Assembly (NCBI RefSeq): GCF_014378035.1
Contig: NZ_JACMOM010000373.1
Location: 1 to 33,366 of the forward strand
Origin: Aeromicrobium sp.
GTDB taxonomy: Bacteria > Actinomycetota > Actinomycetes > Propionibacteriales > Nocardioidaceae
Direction: 5' to 3'
Length of the DNA: 33,366 nt
Part shown: positions 26,504-33,304 of the stretch, in pieces
Position numbering within the stretch: position 1 is the stretch's first letter
How the letters are laid out: each line of letters begins with the position of its first letter
Translations under genes and position numbers: made by a program
Notes under the pieces: model-generated
Databases searched by the model: none
What the model saw: only the letters and a program-made list of their open reading frames with translations
What the model was told of the DNA's origin: nothing

Positions 26504-26658
26504 TAGGCGACCGGACGCTTGAAGTAGGCGACGAGGTTCTCGGGGTTCATGCCCGGCACGATCTGCACGAGCTCCCAGCCGTCGTTGCCGAAGTTGTCGA
26601 GGATCTGCTTCGTGGCGTGCACGAGGACCGGCGCTGTGAGGTACTCCCATTTCGTCAT
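26503..26658 (-). CDS. DUF4177 small protein (51 residues)
   Basis: The sequence MTKWEYLTAPVLVHATKQILDNFGNDGWELVQIVPGMNPENLVAYFKRPVA shows the DUF4177 hallmarks WEY near the start and GWELV in the middle. It starts at ATG 26658; the track ORF adds 42 upstream residues that look non-coding. TACAGT lies exactly 6 bases before the ATG and there is no ribosome-binding site, so the operon message is probably leaderless. Its function is unknown. It is the first gene of the operon leading into ridA, and it matches the small gene Rv3678A in mycobacterial order. Confidence 0.9.
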   Translation of the reverse strand: MTKWEYLTAPVLVHATKQILDNFGNDGWELVQIVPGMNPENLVAYFKRPVA

Positions 26659-26664
26659 GTTGCG

Positions 26665-26670
26665 ACTGTA
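26665..26670 (-). promoter_or_regulatory. Candidate -10 box of a leaderless transcript (DUF4177 operon)
   Basis: Minus-strand TACAGT is followed by 6 bases (CGCAAC) and the ATG at 26658. Confidence 0.5.
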
Positions 26671-26814
26671 ACGGTCACGACCATCGGAGACTGCGCTCCA
26701 GGTCTCGGATCCCCGCGCACCGTTCCCGTGAGACAGACGTTCCCCGGAAGGAGAGGGTGACGCACGACATGAGTGGGAAGGCACTGATCAGGATGCACTT
26801 CGGTCTCCGCTCGG

Positions 26815-26820
26815 TAGGCT
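26815..26820 (+). promoter_or_regulatory. Candidate -10 box of a leaderless transcript (first ArsA gene)
   Basis: TAGGCT, 6 bases (CGACTG) and GTG at 26827 repeat the TAGGCT-N6-start layout of the holin-X gene. Confidence 0.55.
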
Positions 26821-26826
26821 CGACTG

Positions 26827-27786
26827 GTGGCCCTCTCGACTCAGCTCCATGTCGTCACCGGCAAAGGTGGTACGGGCAAGACGACGGTCGCCGCCGCCCT
26901 TGCCATGTCCCTCGCCGGCGAGGGCAAGAAGGTGCTCTTGTGCGAGGTCGAAGGCCGCCAGGGCATTGCCCAGCTCTTCGATGTGCCGCCGCTCCCCTAC
27001 GAGGAGCGCAAGATCGCCGTCGGGCTCGGCGGCGGCGAGGTCTACGCGCTCGCGATCGACCCGGAGGCGGCACTGCTGGAGTACCTCGCGATGTACTACC
27101 GGCTCGGTCGGGCGGGCAAGGCGCTCGAACGCTTCGGCATCATCGACTTCGCCACCACGATCGCTCCCGGCGCCCGCGACGTGCTCCTGACGGGCAAGGT
27201 CTACGAGGCAGCATGCCGCCGGGACGGCAAGGACTTCACGTACGACGCGGTCATCATGGACGCCCCGCCCACAGGCCGCATCACCCGATTCCTCAACGTC
27301 AACTCCGAGGTCGCCGGCCTCGCGAAGGTCGGGCCGATACGTCGCCAGGCCGACTCGATCATGCAGATGATGCGATCGGCGCAGACGCGCGTGCACATCG
27401 TCACGGTGCTCGAGGAGATGCCCGTGCAGGAGACGATCGACGGCATCTCCGAGATGACCTCCGAGCGGCTGCCGATCGGCCACGTCATCCTCAACCTCGT
27501 GCGACCGTCGCTGCTGTCGGTAGGCAGCAGCGACGCACTCGAGTCGGGCAGCGTCAAGCCGGCGGCCGTCGGCAAGTCGCTCAACAAGATGTCGCTCGAG
27601 TCGTCGGCAGCCACCGCGCTGATCGCCGGCGGAGACGCGCACCTCGAACGGCAGCGACTGCAGGATGGCCAGCGGGAGATTCTCGACGAGTGTGCCCAGC
27701 CGTTGGTCGAGCTCCCGTCGCTCAGTGACGGCATTGATCTCGGCGCCCTGTTCGAGCTCGCCGAGAAGCTGGAGCCCCTCGCGTGA
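26827..27786 (+). CDS. ArsA/Get3-like ATPase, first subunit
   Basis: A 319-residue deviant-Walker ATPase. The P-loop is TGKGGTGKTTVAAALA (12-20), with the signature Lys13 intact. Switch I is abnormal: the Get3/ArsA motif DPAHxL reads VEGRQGIAQLF, with Glu42 in place of the catalytic Asp. Switch II is VIMDAPPTGRITRFL. The CxxC zinc motif of Get3 and a clear hydrophobic client groove are not visible. It matches M. tuberculosis Rv3679, which with Rv3680 has been described as a Get3-like pair. It starts at GTG 26827 without a ribosome-binding site and overlaps the second subunit gene by GTGA. It is cytosolic; the client or substrate is unknown, and arsenite transport is unlikely because there is no ArsB. 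Confidence 0.9.
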   Translation: MALSTQLHVVTGKGGTGKTTVAAALAMSLAGEGKKVLLCEVEGRQGIAQLFDVPPLPYEERKIAVGLGGGEVYALAIDPEAALLEYLAMYYRLGRAGKALERFGIIDFATTIAPGARDVLLTGKVYEAACRRDGKDFTYDAVIMDAPPTGRITRFLNVNSEVAGLAKVGPIRRQADSIMQMMRSAQTRVHIVTVLEEMPVQETIDGISEMTSERLPIGHVILNLVRPSLLSVGSSDALESGSVKPAAVGKSLNKMSLESSAATALIAGGDAHLERQRLQDGQREILDECAQPLVELPSLSDGIDLGALFELAEKLEPLA

Positions 27787-28991
27787 CCGGCAAGGCTCAG
27801 ACGACGCCGTCGACCCGCAGGGGTCGGCCCTCTCACCGTGGCGGGACGGGCACAGTCGCCGCCAGCGGGCTCGACATCGATCGCATGCTTCAGGACCGCA
27901 CGACCGAGATCATCGTGTGCTGCGGATCCGGTGGGGTCGGCAAGACGACGACCGCCGCCGCGCTCGCCCTCCGCGCCGCCGAGCAGGGTCGAAAAGTCTG
28001 CGTCCTGACGATCGACCCGGCCAGGCGACTGGCTCAGGCGATGGGCCTCACCGAGCTCGACAACACCCCTCGCCCGGTCAAGGACGTCGGCGCCGACGGC
28101 GGCACGCTCGACGCCATGATGCTCGACATGAAGCGCACCTTCGACGAGGTCGTCGAGGCGCACGCGACGCCGGAGAAGGCGCAGCAGATCTTGACCAACC
28201 CGTTCTATGTAGCGCTGTCCAGCTCGTTTGCGGGCACGCAGGAGTACATGGCCATGGAGAAGCTCGGCCAGCTGCATGCCGAAGCGGTCGGCGACGAGGG
28301 CAGGCGGTGGGACCTGATCGTCGTCGACACCCCGCCCTCGCGATCTGCCCTCGACTTCCTTGACGCCCCCGACCGGCTCGCATCGATGCTCGATGGCCGC
28401 TTCATCAAGCTGTTGCTTGCTCCCACCAGAGGCCCGGCCCGGCTGTTGAGCGTGGGTTTTGGCATCGTCACCAGTGCTCTCAACAAGGTGCTCGGCGCGC
28501 AGGTGCTCACCGACGTGCAGACGTTCATCGCGGCGCTCGACACGCTGTTCGGCGGGTTCCGCCAGCGCTCGGAGATCACCTACGCGTTGCTGCAGGCCAA
28601 GGAGACCGCGTTCATCGTCGTGGCCGCGCCCGAGCCGGCCGCCATGCGGGAGGCGTCGTACTTCGTCGAGCGGCTCGCCGGTGAGCGCATGCCGCTCGCA
28701 GGGCTCGTGGTCAACCGCGTGCACGAGAACGGCGCCGAAGGCATCAGTGCCGCCGACGCCGAGTCGGCCGGTCGCAAACTCGAGGAGGGCAGCGCCACCG
28801 ACCAGATCACGGCTGACCTGTTGGCGATCCACGCCGAGCGCATGCGGGTCGCGGCACGGGAGTCGCGGCTCAAGAAGCGATTCTCTGCCGCACATCCCGC
28901 GGTGCCCACCGTTTCAGTGGCAGCCCTCGCCGGTGACGTCCACGACCTCGACGGACTCCGACAGATCGGTGACCTGCTCGCCGAGCACTGA
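27783..28991 (+). CDS. ArsA/Get3-like ATPase, second subunit
   Basis: The 402-residue protein has a basic N-terminal extension (about 1-40) and then the P-loop VCCGSGGVGKTTTAAALALRAAEQG. Lys54 (Walker A) is present, but the signature Lys is replaced by Ser49. Switch I is intact (LTIDPARRLAQAMG, Asp78). Switch II is LIVVDTPPSRSALDFLDAP. An insert with hydrophobic helices (FIKLLLAPTRGPARLLSVGFGIVTSALNKVLG) could form a membrane- or client-binding surface. Its defects are the mirror of those in the first subunit, so the two probably work only together. It is translationally coupled to it and corresponds in order to Rv3680. Confidence 0.9.
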   Translation: MTGKAQTTPSTRRGRPSHRGGTGTVAASGLDIDRMLQDRTTEIIVCCGSGGVGKTTTAAALALRAAEQGRKVCVLTIDPARRLAQAMGLTELDNTPRPVKDVGADGGTLDAMMLDMKRTFDEVVEAHATPEKAQQILTNPFYVALSSSFAGTQEYMAMEKLGQLHAEAVGDEGRRWDLIVVDTPPSRSALDFLDAPDRLASMLDGRFIKLLLAPTRGPARLLSVGFGIVTSALNKVLGAQVLTDVQTFIAALDTLFGGFRQRSEITYALLQAKETAFIVVAAPEPAAMREASYFVERLAGERMPLAGLVVNRVHENGAEGISAADAESAGRKLEEGSATDQITADLLAIHAERMRVAARESRLKKRFSAAHPAVPTVSVAALAGDVHDLDGLRQIGDLLAEH

Positions 28992-29017
28992 CATCGGTGG
29001 GGCGGTGACGTCGAACG

Positions 29018-29275
29018 TCAGACGGCGACCTGGAGGATGCTGCGCCAAGCGGTGACGTTGGGTCGGCGACGGAGAAGAGCACGACGTTCGCGCTCGGTCA
29101 TCCCGCCCCAGACACCCCACTCGATGCGGTTGTCCAGCGCCTCGGCAAGGCACTCGGCGCGCACGTGGCACGTTCCGCACACCTGCTTCGCACGGTTCTG
29201 CTCGGCGCCCTTGACGAACAACGCGTCAGACTTACCACGGCAGGCAGCGTCAGCTGCCCAATTTTCATTCCACAT
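29018..29275 (-). CDS. whiB4: WhiB family iron-sulfur redox regulator (WhiB4-like)
   Basis: The 85-residue protein starts at ATG 29275, chosen because GGGGAGG sits 8 bases upstream; the track start 29374 would add 33 residues encoded across the predicted promoter. The four [4Fe-4S] ligands are Cys12 (AACRGKSD), Cys33 and Cys36 (QVCGTCHV) and Cys42 (AECLAEAL), i.e. C-x20-C-x2-C-x5-C. The WhiB turn is EWGVWGGMTERERRALLRR, and a short tail with an Arg-rich segment binds DNA. It is divergent from ponA2 and next to the ArsA pair, as whiB4 (Rv3681c) is in mycobacteria; the WhiB4 label rests on that order. WhiB4 senses oxygen or NO and redox state. Confidence 0.9.
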   Translation of the reverse strand: MWNENWAADAACRGKSDALFVKGAEQNRAKQVCGTCHVRAECLAEALDNRIEWGVWGGMTERERRALLRRRPNVTAWRSILQVAV

Positions 29276-29329
29276 GAGATGAACCTCCCCGAGACCGGTC
29301 CGGATGACCGAAGTCGATTCTTGGTACCC

Positions 29330-29335
29330 AATGTA
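29330..29335 (-). promoter_or_regulatory. Candidate -10 box of whiB4
   Basis: Minus-strand TACATT fits TANNNT, with a weak CTGACG about 18 bases upstream. Transcription from about 29323 would give a leader of nearly 50 bases containing the GGGGAGG ribosome-binding site. Confidence 0.4.
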
Positions 29336-29381
29336 GGAAGCGGGGAGGGTTTGCGTCAGACCGTTCCTGACCATCTTTAAC

Positions 29382-29397
29382 TAGTCACCAATGACTA
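29382..29397. promoter_or_regulatory. Palindrome between whiB4 and ponA2
   Basis: TAGTCA-CCAA-TGACTA is a perfect 6-4-6 palindrome in an AT-richer patch, roughly midway between the two predicted transcription starts. It is a candidate shared operator; the regulator is unknown. Confidence 0.4.
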
Positions 29398-29437
29398 CGA
29401 CATGCTGTCGCGGCAGATCTTGTTCGGGTGCATCCCG

Positions 29438-29443
29438 TACTCT
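29438..29443 (+). promoter_or_regulatory. Candidate -10 box of ponA2
   Basis: TACTCT lies 7 bases before the ATG at 29451. The 7 bases GTGGAGC include GGAG, so either leaderless translation or a start slightly upstream with a Shine-Dalgarno is possible. Confidence 0.4.
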
Positions 29444-29450
29444 GTGGAGC

Positions 29451-31667
29451 ATGTCTTGGGACGACCTCCGCACCTCCATGCGCCGTGCAGCGCAGTCCGA
29501 AAAGCCCGTCGTCGGTAGCGCCTCGATCATCTGGTCGATGGCTCGGCTCTCCGCCGTCGCCGGGCTGATTGTTGCCGCGATCCTCGTCCCGGTCGCCGCC
29601 GTCACGGCCGTCACGGCCAACGACGTCAGCAACGAGATCGTCAACCTCCCCCTCACGCTTCCCGACCAGGCCAACGCTCAGACCACCCGCCTCCTCTCCT
29701 CCAACGGTGACCTGCTGGCCTACTTCTACGACGAGAACCGCCAGGACATCCCGCTGTCCAAGATCGCGCCGGTGATGCAGGATGCGTTGCTTTCCATCGA
29801 GGACGCACGGTTCTACGAGCACGGCGCGCTCGACCTCAAGGGCACGCTCCGAGCGCTGGTCAACAACGCGTCGGACGGGCAGACGCAGGGTGGCTCGTCC
29901 ATCACGCAGCAGCTGGTCAAGCTCACCCTTGTCTCACAGGCCACGACCAAGGCTCAGGTCCGAGCGGCAACCGAGAAGTCGACCTCACGCAAGATCCGCG
30001 AGCTCAAGCTCGCCATCTCGTACGAGCAGGAGCACAGCAAGAAGGAGATTCTCGAGCGCTACCTCAACATCGCCTACTTCGGAGACGGCTCCTACGGCAT
30101 CAGCGCGGCGGCATTCCACTACTTCTCCCGCAGCCCCGACAAGCTCAACGCGCGTCAGGCGGCAACCCTCGCCGGCCTCGTCAAGAACCCTGTCGAGTTC
30201 GACCCGAACATCTACCCCGAGCGCGCCCTCCAGCGACGCAACACCGTCCTGGCAGTGATGGGCCGCCTCGGGAAGATCACTCCGGCAGAGTCCGAGAAGC
30301 TGCAGGCCCAGCCCCTCGGGCTCAAGATCACGAAGTACCCCAACGGCTGCGTATCGTCGAAAGCGTCCTTCTCGTGTGACTACATCCGCCGCTACCTCCT
30401 CACGCAGAACGCCCTCGGCCCCACGGTCGCCGACCGTCAGCGCAACCTCCTGCGCGGCGGACTGACCATCAAGTCCAACATCGACATCCGTATGCAGAAG
30501 GCGAGCAACACGGCCGTCACCAAGACCGTCAAGCCCACAGACAGGGCTATCGCCGCCATGGCGCTGGTCGAGCCCGGCACCGGCAAGGTGCGTGCCGTCG
30601 CCCAGTCGCGGCCCATGGGTCGCAGCAAGAAGAAGGGGCAGTCCTTCATCAACTTCACGGTGCCCAGGCGCTACGGCGAATCCGGAGGATTCCCGGCCGG
30701 TTCGACGTTCAAGATGTTCACCGTCGCCGCTGCTCTCAAGTCCGGCATCGACGTGGGACAGACGTTCAACTCGCCGCCGAAGCTCACCATCCCTGCCGGC
30801 AGCTATTACGACTGCGAAGGTGGCGGCACAGGTCCGTTCGAGGTGAGCAACTCCACCTCGTCGGGGACCATGAACATGTACACGGGCCTGCGAAAGTCGG
30901 TCAACACCTACTTCGCGCAGCTCGAGAAGAAGGCCGGGCTCTGCAACACGGTTCGCGCGGCCGAATCCATGGGCATCGTCGTCCCCTTCCCCGGACCGGG
31001 CAAGCCGTCGACCAACAACCAGGTGCCGTCGTTCACTCTCGGAGTCACCGACGTGAGCCCGCTCGACATGGCGGCCGCCTACGCGACCCCGGCCTCCGGT
31101 GGCATGTACTGCAAGCCCCAGCCCGTCGCCCAGATCCTCGACTTCGAGGGCAAGGTCATGAAGTCGTTCTCACCCAGCTGCCACCGTGTCATGAGCAAGG
31201 ACAACGCCGCCCAGATCAACGACATCCTGAAGGGTCTGCAACAGCCCGGCGGCTTCGGATACAGCAACGGCACCGGCCTCAACATCCCGTCGGCGGCCAA
31301 GACCGGCACCACGCAGGACAACAAGTCCGTCTGGTACGCCGGGTACACGCCCGAGCTCGCGACTGCAGCCATGATCGCCGGAGTCAAGCAGAATGGGAGC
31401 CCGAAGTCGCTGTCCGGTGTGACCATCAATGGTCGCTTGCTCGACTTCAACTCGGTGGGCGGCAGCTCGCTCGCCGGGCCCATGTGGAAGATCGCGATGG
31501 GTGTGATCCAGGACTACCTGACGCCCACCAACTTCGACCCGCCACCAAAGGGCCAGCCTGTGGCACTCAGAGTCGAGAACAAGGTCACGAAGACGCCCTC
31601 AAAGCCCTCTGCGCCTTCCACGACTTCTACGCCTTCCAAGCCCTCCAAGCCTCCCAAGCCCCGCTAG
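29451..31667 (+). CDS. ponA2: Bifunctional penicillin-binding protein (class A, PonA2-like)
   Basis: The 738-residue protein starts at ATG 29451; the track start 29391 includes an unlikely Cys-rich leader. It has a short cytoplasmic N-terminus, membrane helix at about 33-55 (SAVAGLIVAAILVPVAAVTAV), GT51 glycosyltransferase (about 75-260; catalytic Glu117 in SIEDARFYEHG, then GGSSITQQLVK) and transpeptidase (about 365-690). Active-site motifs are S418-T-F-K (PAGSTFKMF), S483-V-N (RKSVNTYF) and K617-T-G (AAKTGTTQDNKSVWYAGYTP). It ends with a Lys/Pro/Ser/Thr-rich tail (TPSKPSKPPKPR); no PASTA domain is present, unlike the mycobacterial PonA2 I recall. It polymerises and cross-links peptidoglycan outside the membrane. 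It is divergent from whiB4 and convergent with yqeY, 8 bases apart. Confidence 0.95.
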   Translation: MSWDDLRTSMRRAAQSEKPVVGSASIIWSMARLSAVAGLIVAAILVPVAAVTAVTANDVSNEIVNLPLTLPDQANAQTTRLLSSNGDLLAYFYDENRQDIPLSKIAPVMQDALLSIEDARFYEHGALDLKGTLRALVNNASDGQTQGGSSITQQLVKLTLVSQATTKAQVRAATEKSTSRKIRELKLAISYEQEHSKKEILERYLNIAYFGDGSYGISAAAFHYFSRSPDKLNARQAATLAGLVKNPVEFDPNIYPERALQRRNTVLAVMGRLGKITPAESEKLQAQPLGLKITKYPNGCVSSKASFSCDYIRRYLLTQNALGPTVADRQRNLLRGGLTIKSNIDIRMQKASNTAVTKTVKPTDRAIAAMALVEPGTGKVRAVAQSRPMGRSKKKGQSFINFTVPRRYGESGGFPAGSTFKMFTVAAALKSGIDVGQTFNSPPKLTIPAGSYYDCEGGGTGPFEVSNSTSSGTMNMYTGLRKSVNTYFAQLEKKAGLCNTVRAAESMGIVVPFPGPGKPSTNNQVPSFTLGVTDVSPLDMAAAYATPASGGMYCKPQPVAQILDFEGKVMKSFSPSCHRVMSKDNAAQINDILKGLQQPGGFGYSNGTGLNIPSAAKTGTTQDNKSVWYAGYTPELATAAMIAGVKQNGSPKSLSGVTINGRLLDFNSVGGSSLAGPMWKIAMGVIQDYLTPTNFDPPPKGQPVALRVENKVTKTPSKPSAPSTTSTPSKPSKPPKPR

Positions 31668-31675
31668 TTCGCAGG

Positions 31676-32137
31676 TCAGGCGCCGAGCTGTCGCTTGACC
31701 TCCGCCGCGACGGCGCCGCCGTCGGCCTTGCCCTTGACCTGGGGCGACACCACGCCCATAACCTTGCCCATCGCCTTCATGCCCTCGCCCGCTGAGCCGG
31801 TCGACTCGACGGCAGCAGTGACGACGGCGTTGATCTCCTCCGTGGTGAGCTGCGCCGGGAGGTACTCGGCCAGGATCGCCGCCTCTGCCAGCTCCTTCTC
31901 GGCGAGTGCGGGCCGGTCGCCCTCGGCAAACGCCTCGGCCGCCTCCCGACGCTTCTTGGCCTCCGAGCCGAGCACCGTGACGACATCCTCATCGCTCAGC
32001 TCGCGGGCCTCCTTGCCGGCCACCTCGGCATTGGTGATCGCGGAGAGCACCATCCGCAGGGTCGAGGTGCGCAGAGCGTCGCGTGCCTTCATCGAGGTGG
32101 TGAGGTCGGAGTGGAGCTGGTCCTTGAGAGCTGACAT
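31676..32137 (-). CDS. GatB/YqeY domain-containing protein
   Basis: The 153-residue protein has the YqeY layout: MSALKDQLHSDLTTSMKARDALRTSTLRMVLSAITNAEV, then SDEDVVTVLGSEAKKRREAAEAFAEGDRP, EKELAEAAILAEYLPAQLTTEEI and the C-terminal GKVMGVVSPQVKGKADGGAVAAEVKRQL. The domain is shared with the tail of GatB/GatE amidotransferase subunits, which contact tRNA. Stand-alone YqeY proteins have no firmly established function. It starts at ATG 32137, with both a GGAG and an upstream ACT box at leaderless spacing. It is divergent from the metallophosphoesterase. Confidence 0.93.
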   Translation of the reverse strand: MSALKDQLHSDLTTSMKARDALRTSTLRMVLSAITNAEVAGKEARELSDEDVVTVLGSEAKKRREAAEAFAEGDRPALAEKELAEAAILAEYLPAQLTTEEINAVVTAAVESTGSAGEGMKAMGKVMGVVSPQVKGKADGGAVAAEVKRQLGA

Positions 32138-32143
32138 GGCTCC

Positions 32144-32149
32144 AGTGTC
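32144..32149 (-). promoter_or_regulatory. Candidate -10 box of yqeY
   Basis: Minus-strand GACACT lies 6 bases before the ATG at 32137. It deviates from TANNNT at the first position. GGAG in the 6-base gap could also act as a ribosome-binding site if transcription starts further upstream. Confidence 0.3.
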
Positions 32150-32224
32150 CCACCGCCCGCGGCCCGGCCTTGGCGCAATGCGACGAGCAGGAGTGGGTGC
32201 ATCTGAACCAGCCGGCGGGTGTGG

Positions 32225-32230
32225 CAGGCT
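32225..32230 (+). promoter_or_regulatory. Candidate -10 box of a leaderless transcript (metallophosphoesterase)
   Basis: CAGGCT, 6 bases (GGACCG) and GTG at 32237 repeat the TAGGCT-N6-start layout with one mismatch. It helps choose GTG 32237 over the track start 32219. Confidence 0.4.
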
Positions 32231-32236
32231 GGACCG

Positions 32237-33166
32237 GTGCGATCCCCCCTTCGGCCTGTCATGGCCACGCTGGCGCTCGGCGCCGCCGGGCTCGCCTACT
32301 CCTCTGTCTACGAGGTCCGAGCATTCACGCTACGACGCATGACGGTGCCGGTCCTTGCGGCTGGGTCCGAACCGTTGCGCGTCCTGCACCTCTCCGACAC
32401 TCACATGACTCCCGGACAGCACAAGAAGCAGCGATGGTTGAGGGAGCTCGCCGACCTCCAGCCCGACCTGGTGATCAACACCGGCGACAATCTCGCCCAC
32501 CTCGACGCCGTGCCGTCGGTGCTTGCGGCGTACGGCGACCTCCTCGATCTGCCTGGCGCGTTCGTCTTCGGTTCGAACGACTACTACTCGCCGGTCGCGA
32601 AGAATCCGGTCAACTACCTTGTCGGGGGCACCGGCGTCAGCAACGGCGGCGATTGGATGCGCCCCAAGGACCTTCCGTTCGAAGAGCTGCGCAGCGCCTT
32701 CACCCAGCGCGGCTGGACGGACCTCAGCAACCGGCACGGCACCCTCGAGGTCAACGGACGACGACTCGACCTTGTCGGTGTCGACGACCCTCACCTGAAC
32801 TTCGACGAGCTCGACCACGTACCGGCCGACACCACGGCAGACCTCGCCATCGGTGTGGCGCATGCGCCCTACCTGCGCGTCCTCGATCGCTGGAACTCAC
32901 TTGGATATCCGTTGATCATGGCCGGTCACACTCATGGGGGCCAGCTCTGTCTGCCATGGTTCGGGGCTCTCGTGACCAACTGCGACCTCGACCGCAAACG
33001 CGCGAAGGGCCTGCACACACATCAGGTGCCGGGGCACGATCCGTCGTGGTTGCACGTGTCCGCCGGACTCGGCACGTCCCCTTTCACATCGGTGCGTTTT
33101 GCCTGCCGCCCCGAGGCCACCCTGCTCACCCTGACTGGGATAGACTCGTCAAGTTCCCTCTTGTAG
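32237..33166 (+). CDS. Membrane-associated metallophosphoesterase (YaeI/Rv3683-like)
   Basis: The 309-residue protein starts at GTG 32237. An N-terminal hydrophobic helix (PVMATLALGAAGLAYSSVYEV) probably anchors it or acts as an uncleaved signal. Calcineurin-like motifs in order: LRVLHLSDTHMTPGQ (DxH), DLVINTGDNLAH (GDN), FVFGSNDYYSP (variant of GNHD, with Ser-Asn-Asp), LAIGVAHAPYLRVL, and MAGHTHGGQLCLP (GHxHGGQ). Relatives include lipid-A or UDP-sugar pyrophosphohydrolases and other two-metal phosphoesterases; the substrate is not known. It corresponds in order to Rv3683, next to ponA2 and YqeY. The stop codon is only 6 bases before tRNA-Pro. Confidence 0.9.
   Translation: MRSPLRPVMATLALGAAGLAYSSVYEVRAFTLRRMTVPVLAAGSEPLRVLHLSDTHMTPGQHKKQRWLRELADLQPDLVINTGDNLAHLDAVPSVLAAYGDLLDLPGAFVFGSNDYYSPVAKNPVNYLVGGTGVSNGGDWMRPKDLPFEELRSAFTQRGWTDLSNRHGTLEVNGRRLDLVGVDDPHLNFDELDHVPADTTADLAIGVAHAPYLRVLDRWNSLGYPLIMAGHTHGGQLCLPWFGALVTNCDLDRKRAKGLHTHQVPGHDPSWLHVSAGLGTSPFTSVRFACRPEATLLTLTGIDSSSSLL
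33141..33146 (+). promoter_or_regulatory. Candidate -10 box of tRNA-Pro inside the phosphoesterase gene
   Basis: TAGACT lies 26 bases before the mature tRNA 5' end, within the last codons of the upstream gene. TAGACT-type boxes are common in actinomycete stable-RNA promoters. No convincing -35 is visible. Confidence 0.35.
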
Positions 33167-33172
33167 GGGCGT

Positions 33173-33246
33173 CGGGCTGTGGCGCAGCTTGGTAGCGCGC
33201 GTCGTTCGGGACGACGAGGCCGCAGGTTCAAATCCTGTCAGCCCGA
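33173..33246 (+). tRNA. tRNA-Pro (anticodon CGG)
   Basis: A full 74-base cloverleaf can be folded. The acceptor CGGGCTG pairs with CAGCCCG, with discriminator A. The D arm is GGCGCAGCTTGGTAGCGC. Anticodon stem CGTCG/CGACG encloses loop TTCGGGA with anticodon CGG. The T arm is GCAGG-TTCAAAT-CCTGT. CCA is not encoded (the gene is followed by CAT). It reads proline codon CCG, abundant in this high-GC genome. Confidence 0.96.
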
Positions 33247-33271
33247 CATTGTGATGTCTCAGGACATTCCG

Positions 33272-33302
33272 GAAGACCGAACCTGTAAAGGGTTCGGTCT
33301 TC
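33272..33302 (+). terminator. Hairpin with T-rich tail downstream of tRNA-Pro
   Basis: GAAGACCGAACC and GGTTCGGTCTTC form a perfect 12-bp stem around TGTAAAG, followed by TGTCATTTCT. It is the only terminator here with a U-rich tail. It lies within the probable insertion element, between its end and the transposase stop, so it may block transcription entering from the tRNA. Confidence 0.75.
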
Positions 33303-33304
33303 TG

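Noticed and set aside
26746-26771. Upstream small gene with strong ribosome-binding site (GGAAGGAGAGG then GTG at 26757)
   Set aside because: The frame runs into the ArsA gene as its shadow (track ORF 26757-27728) with no protein-like features. Spacing to the GTG is too short.
26827-28991. Arsenite efflux (ars) operon
   Set aside because: No ArsB, ArsR, ArsC or ArsD and no arsenite-binding Cys triad. Gene context matches the Get3-like pair next to whiB4 instead.
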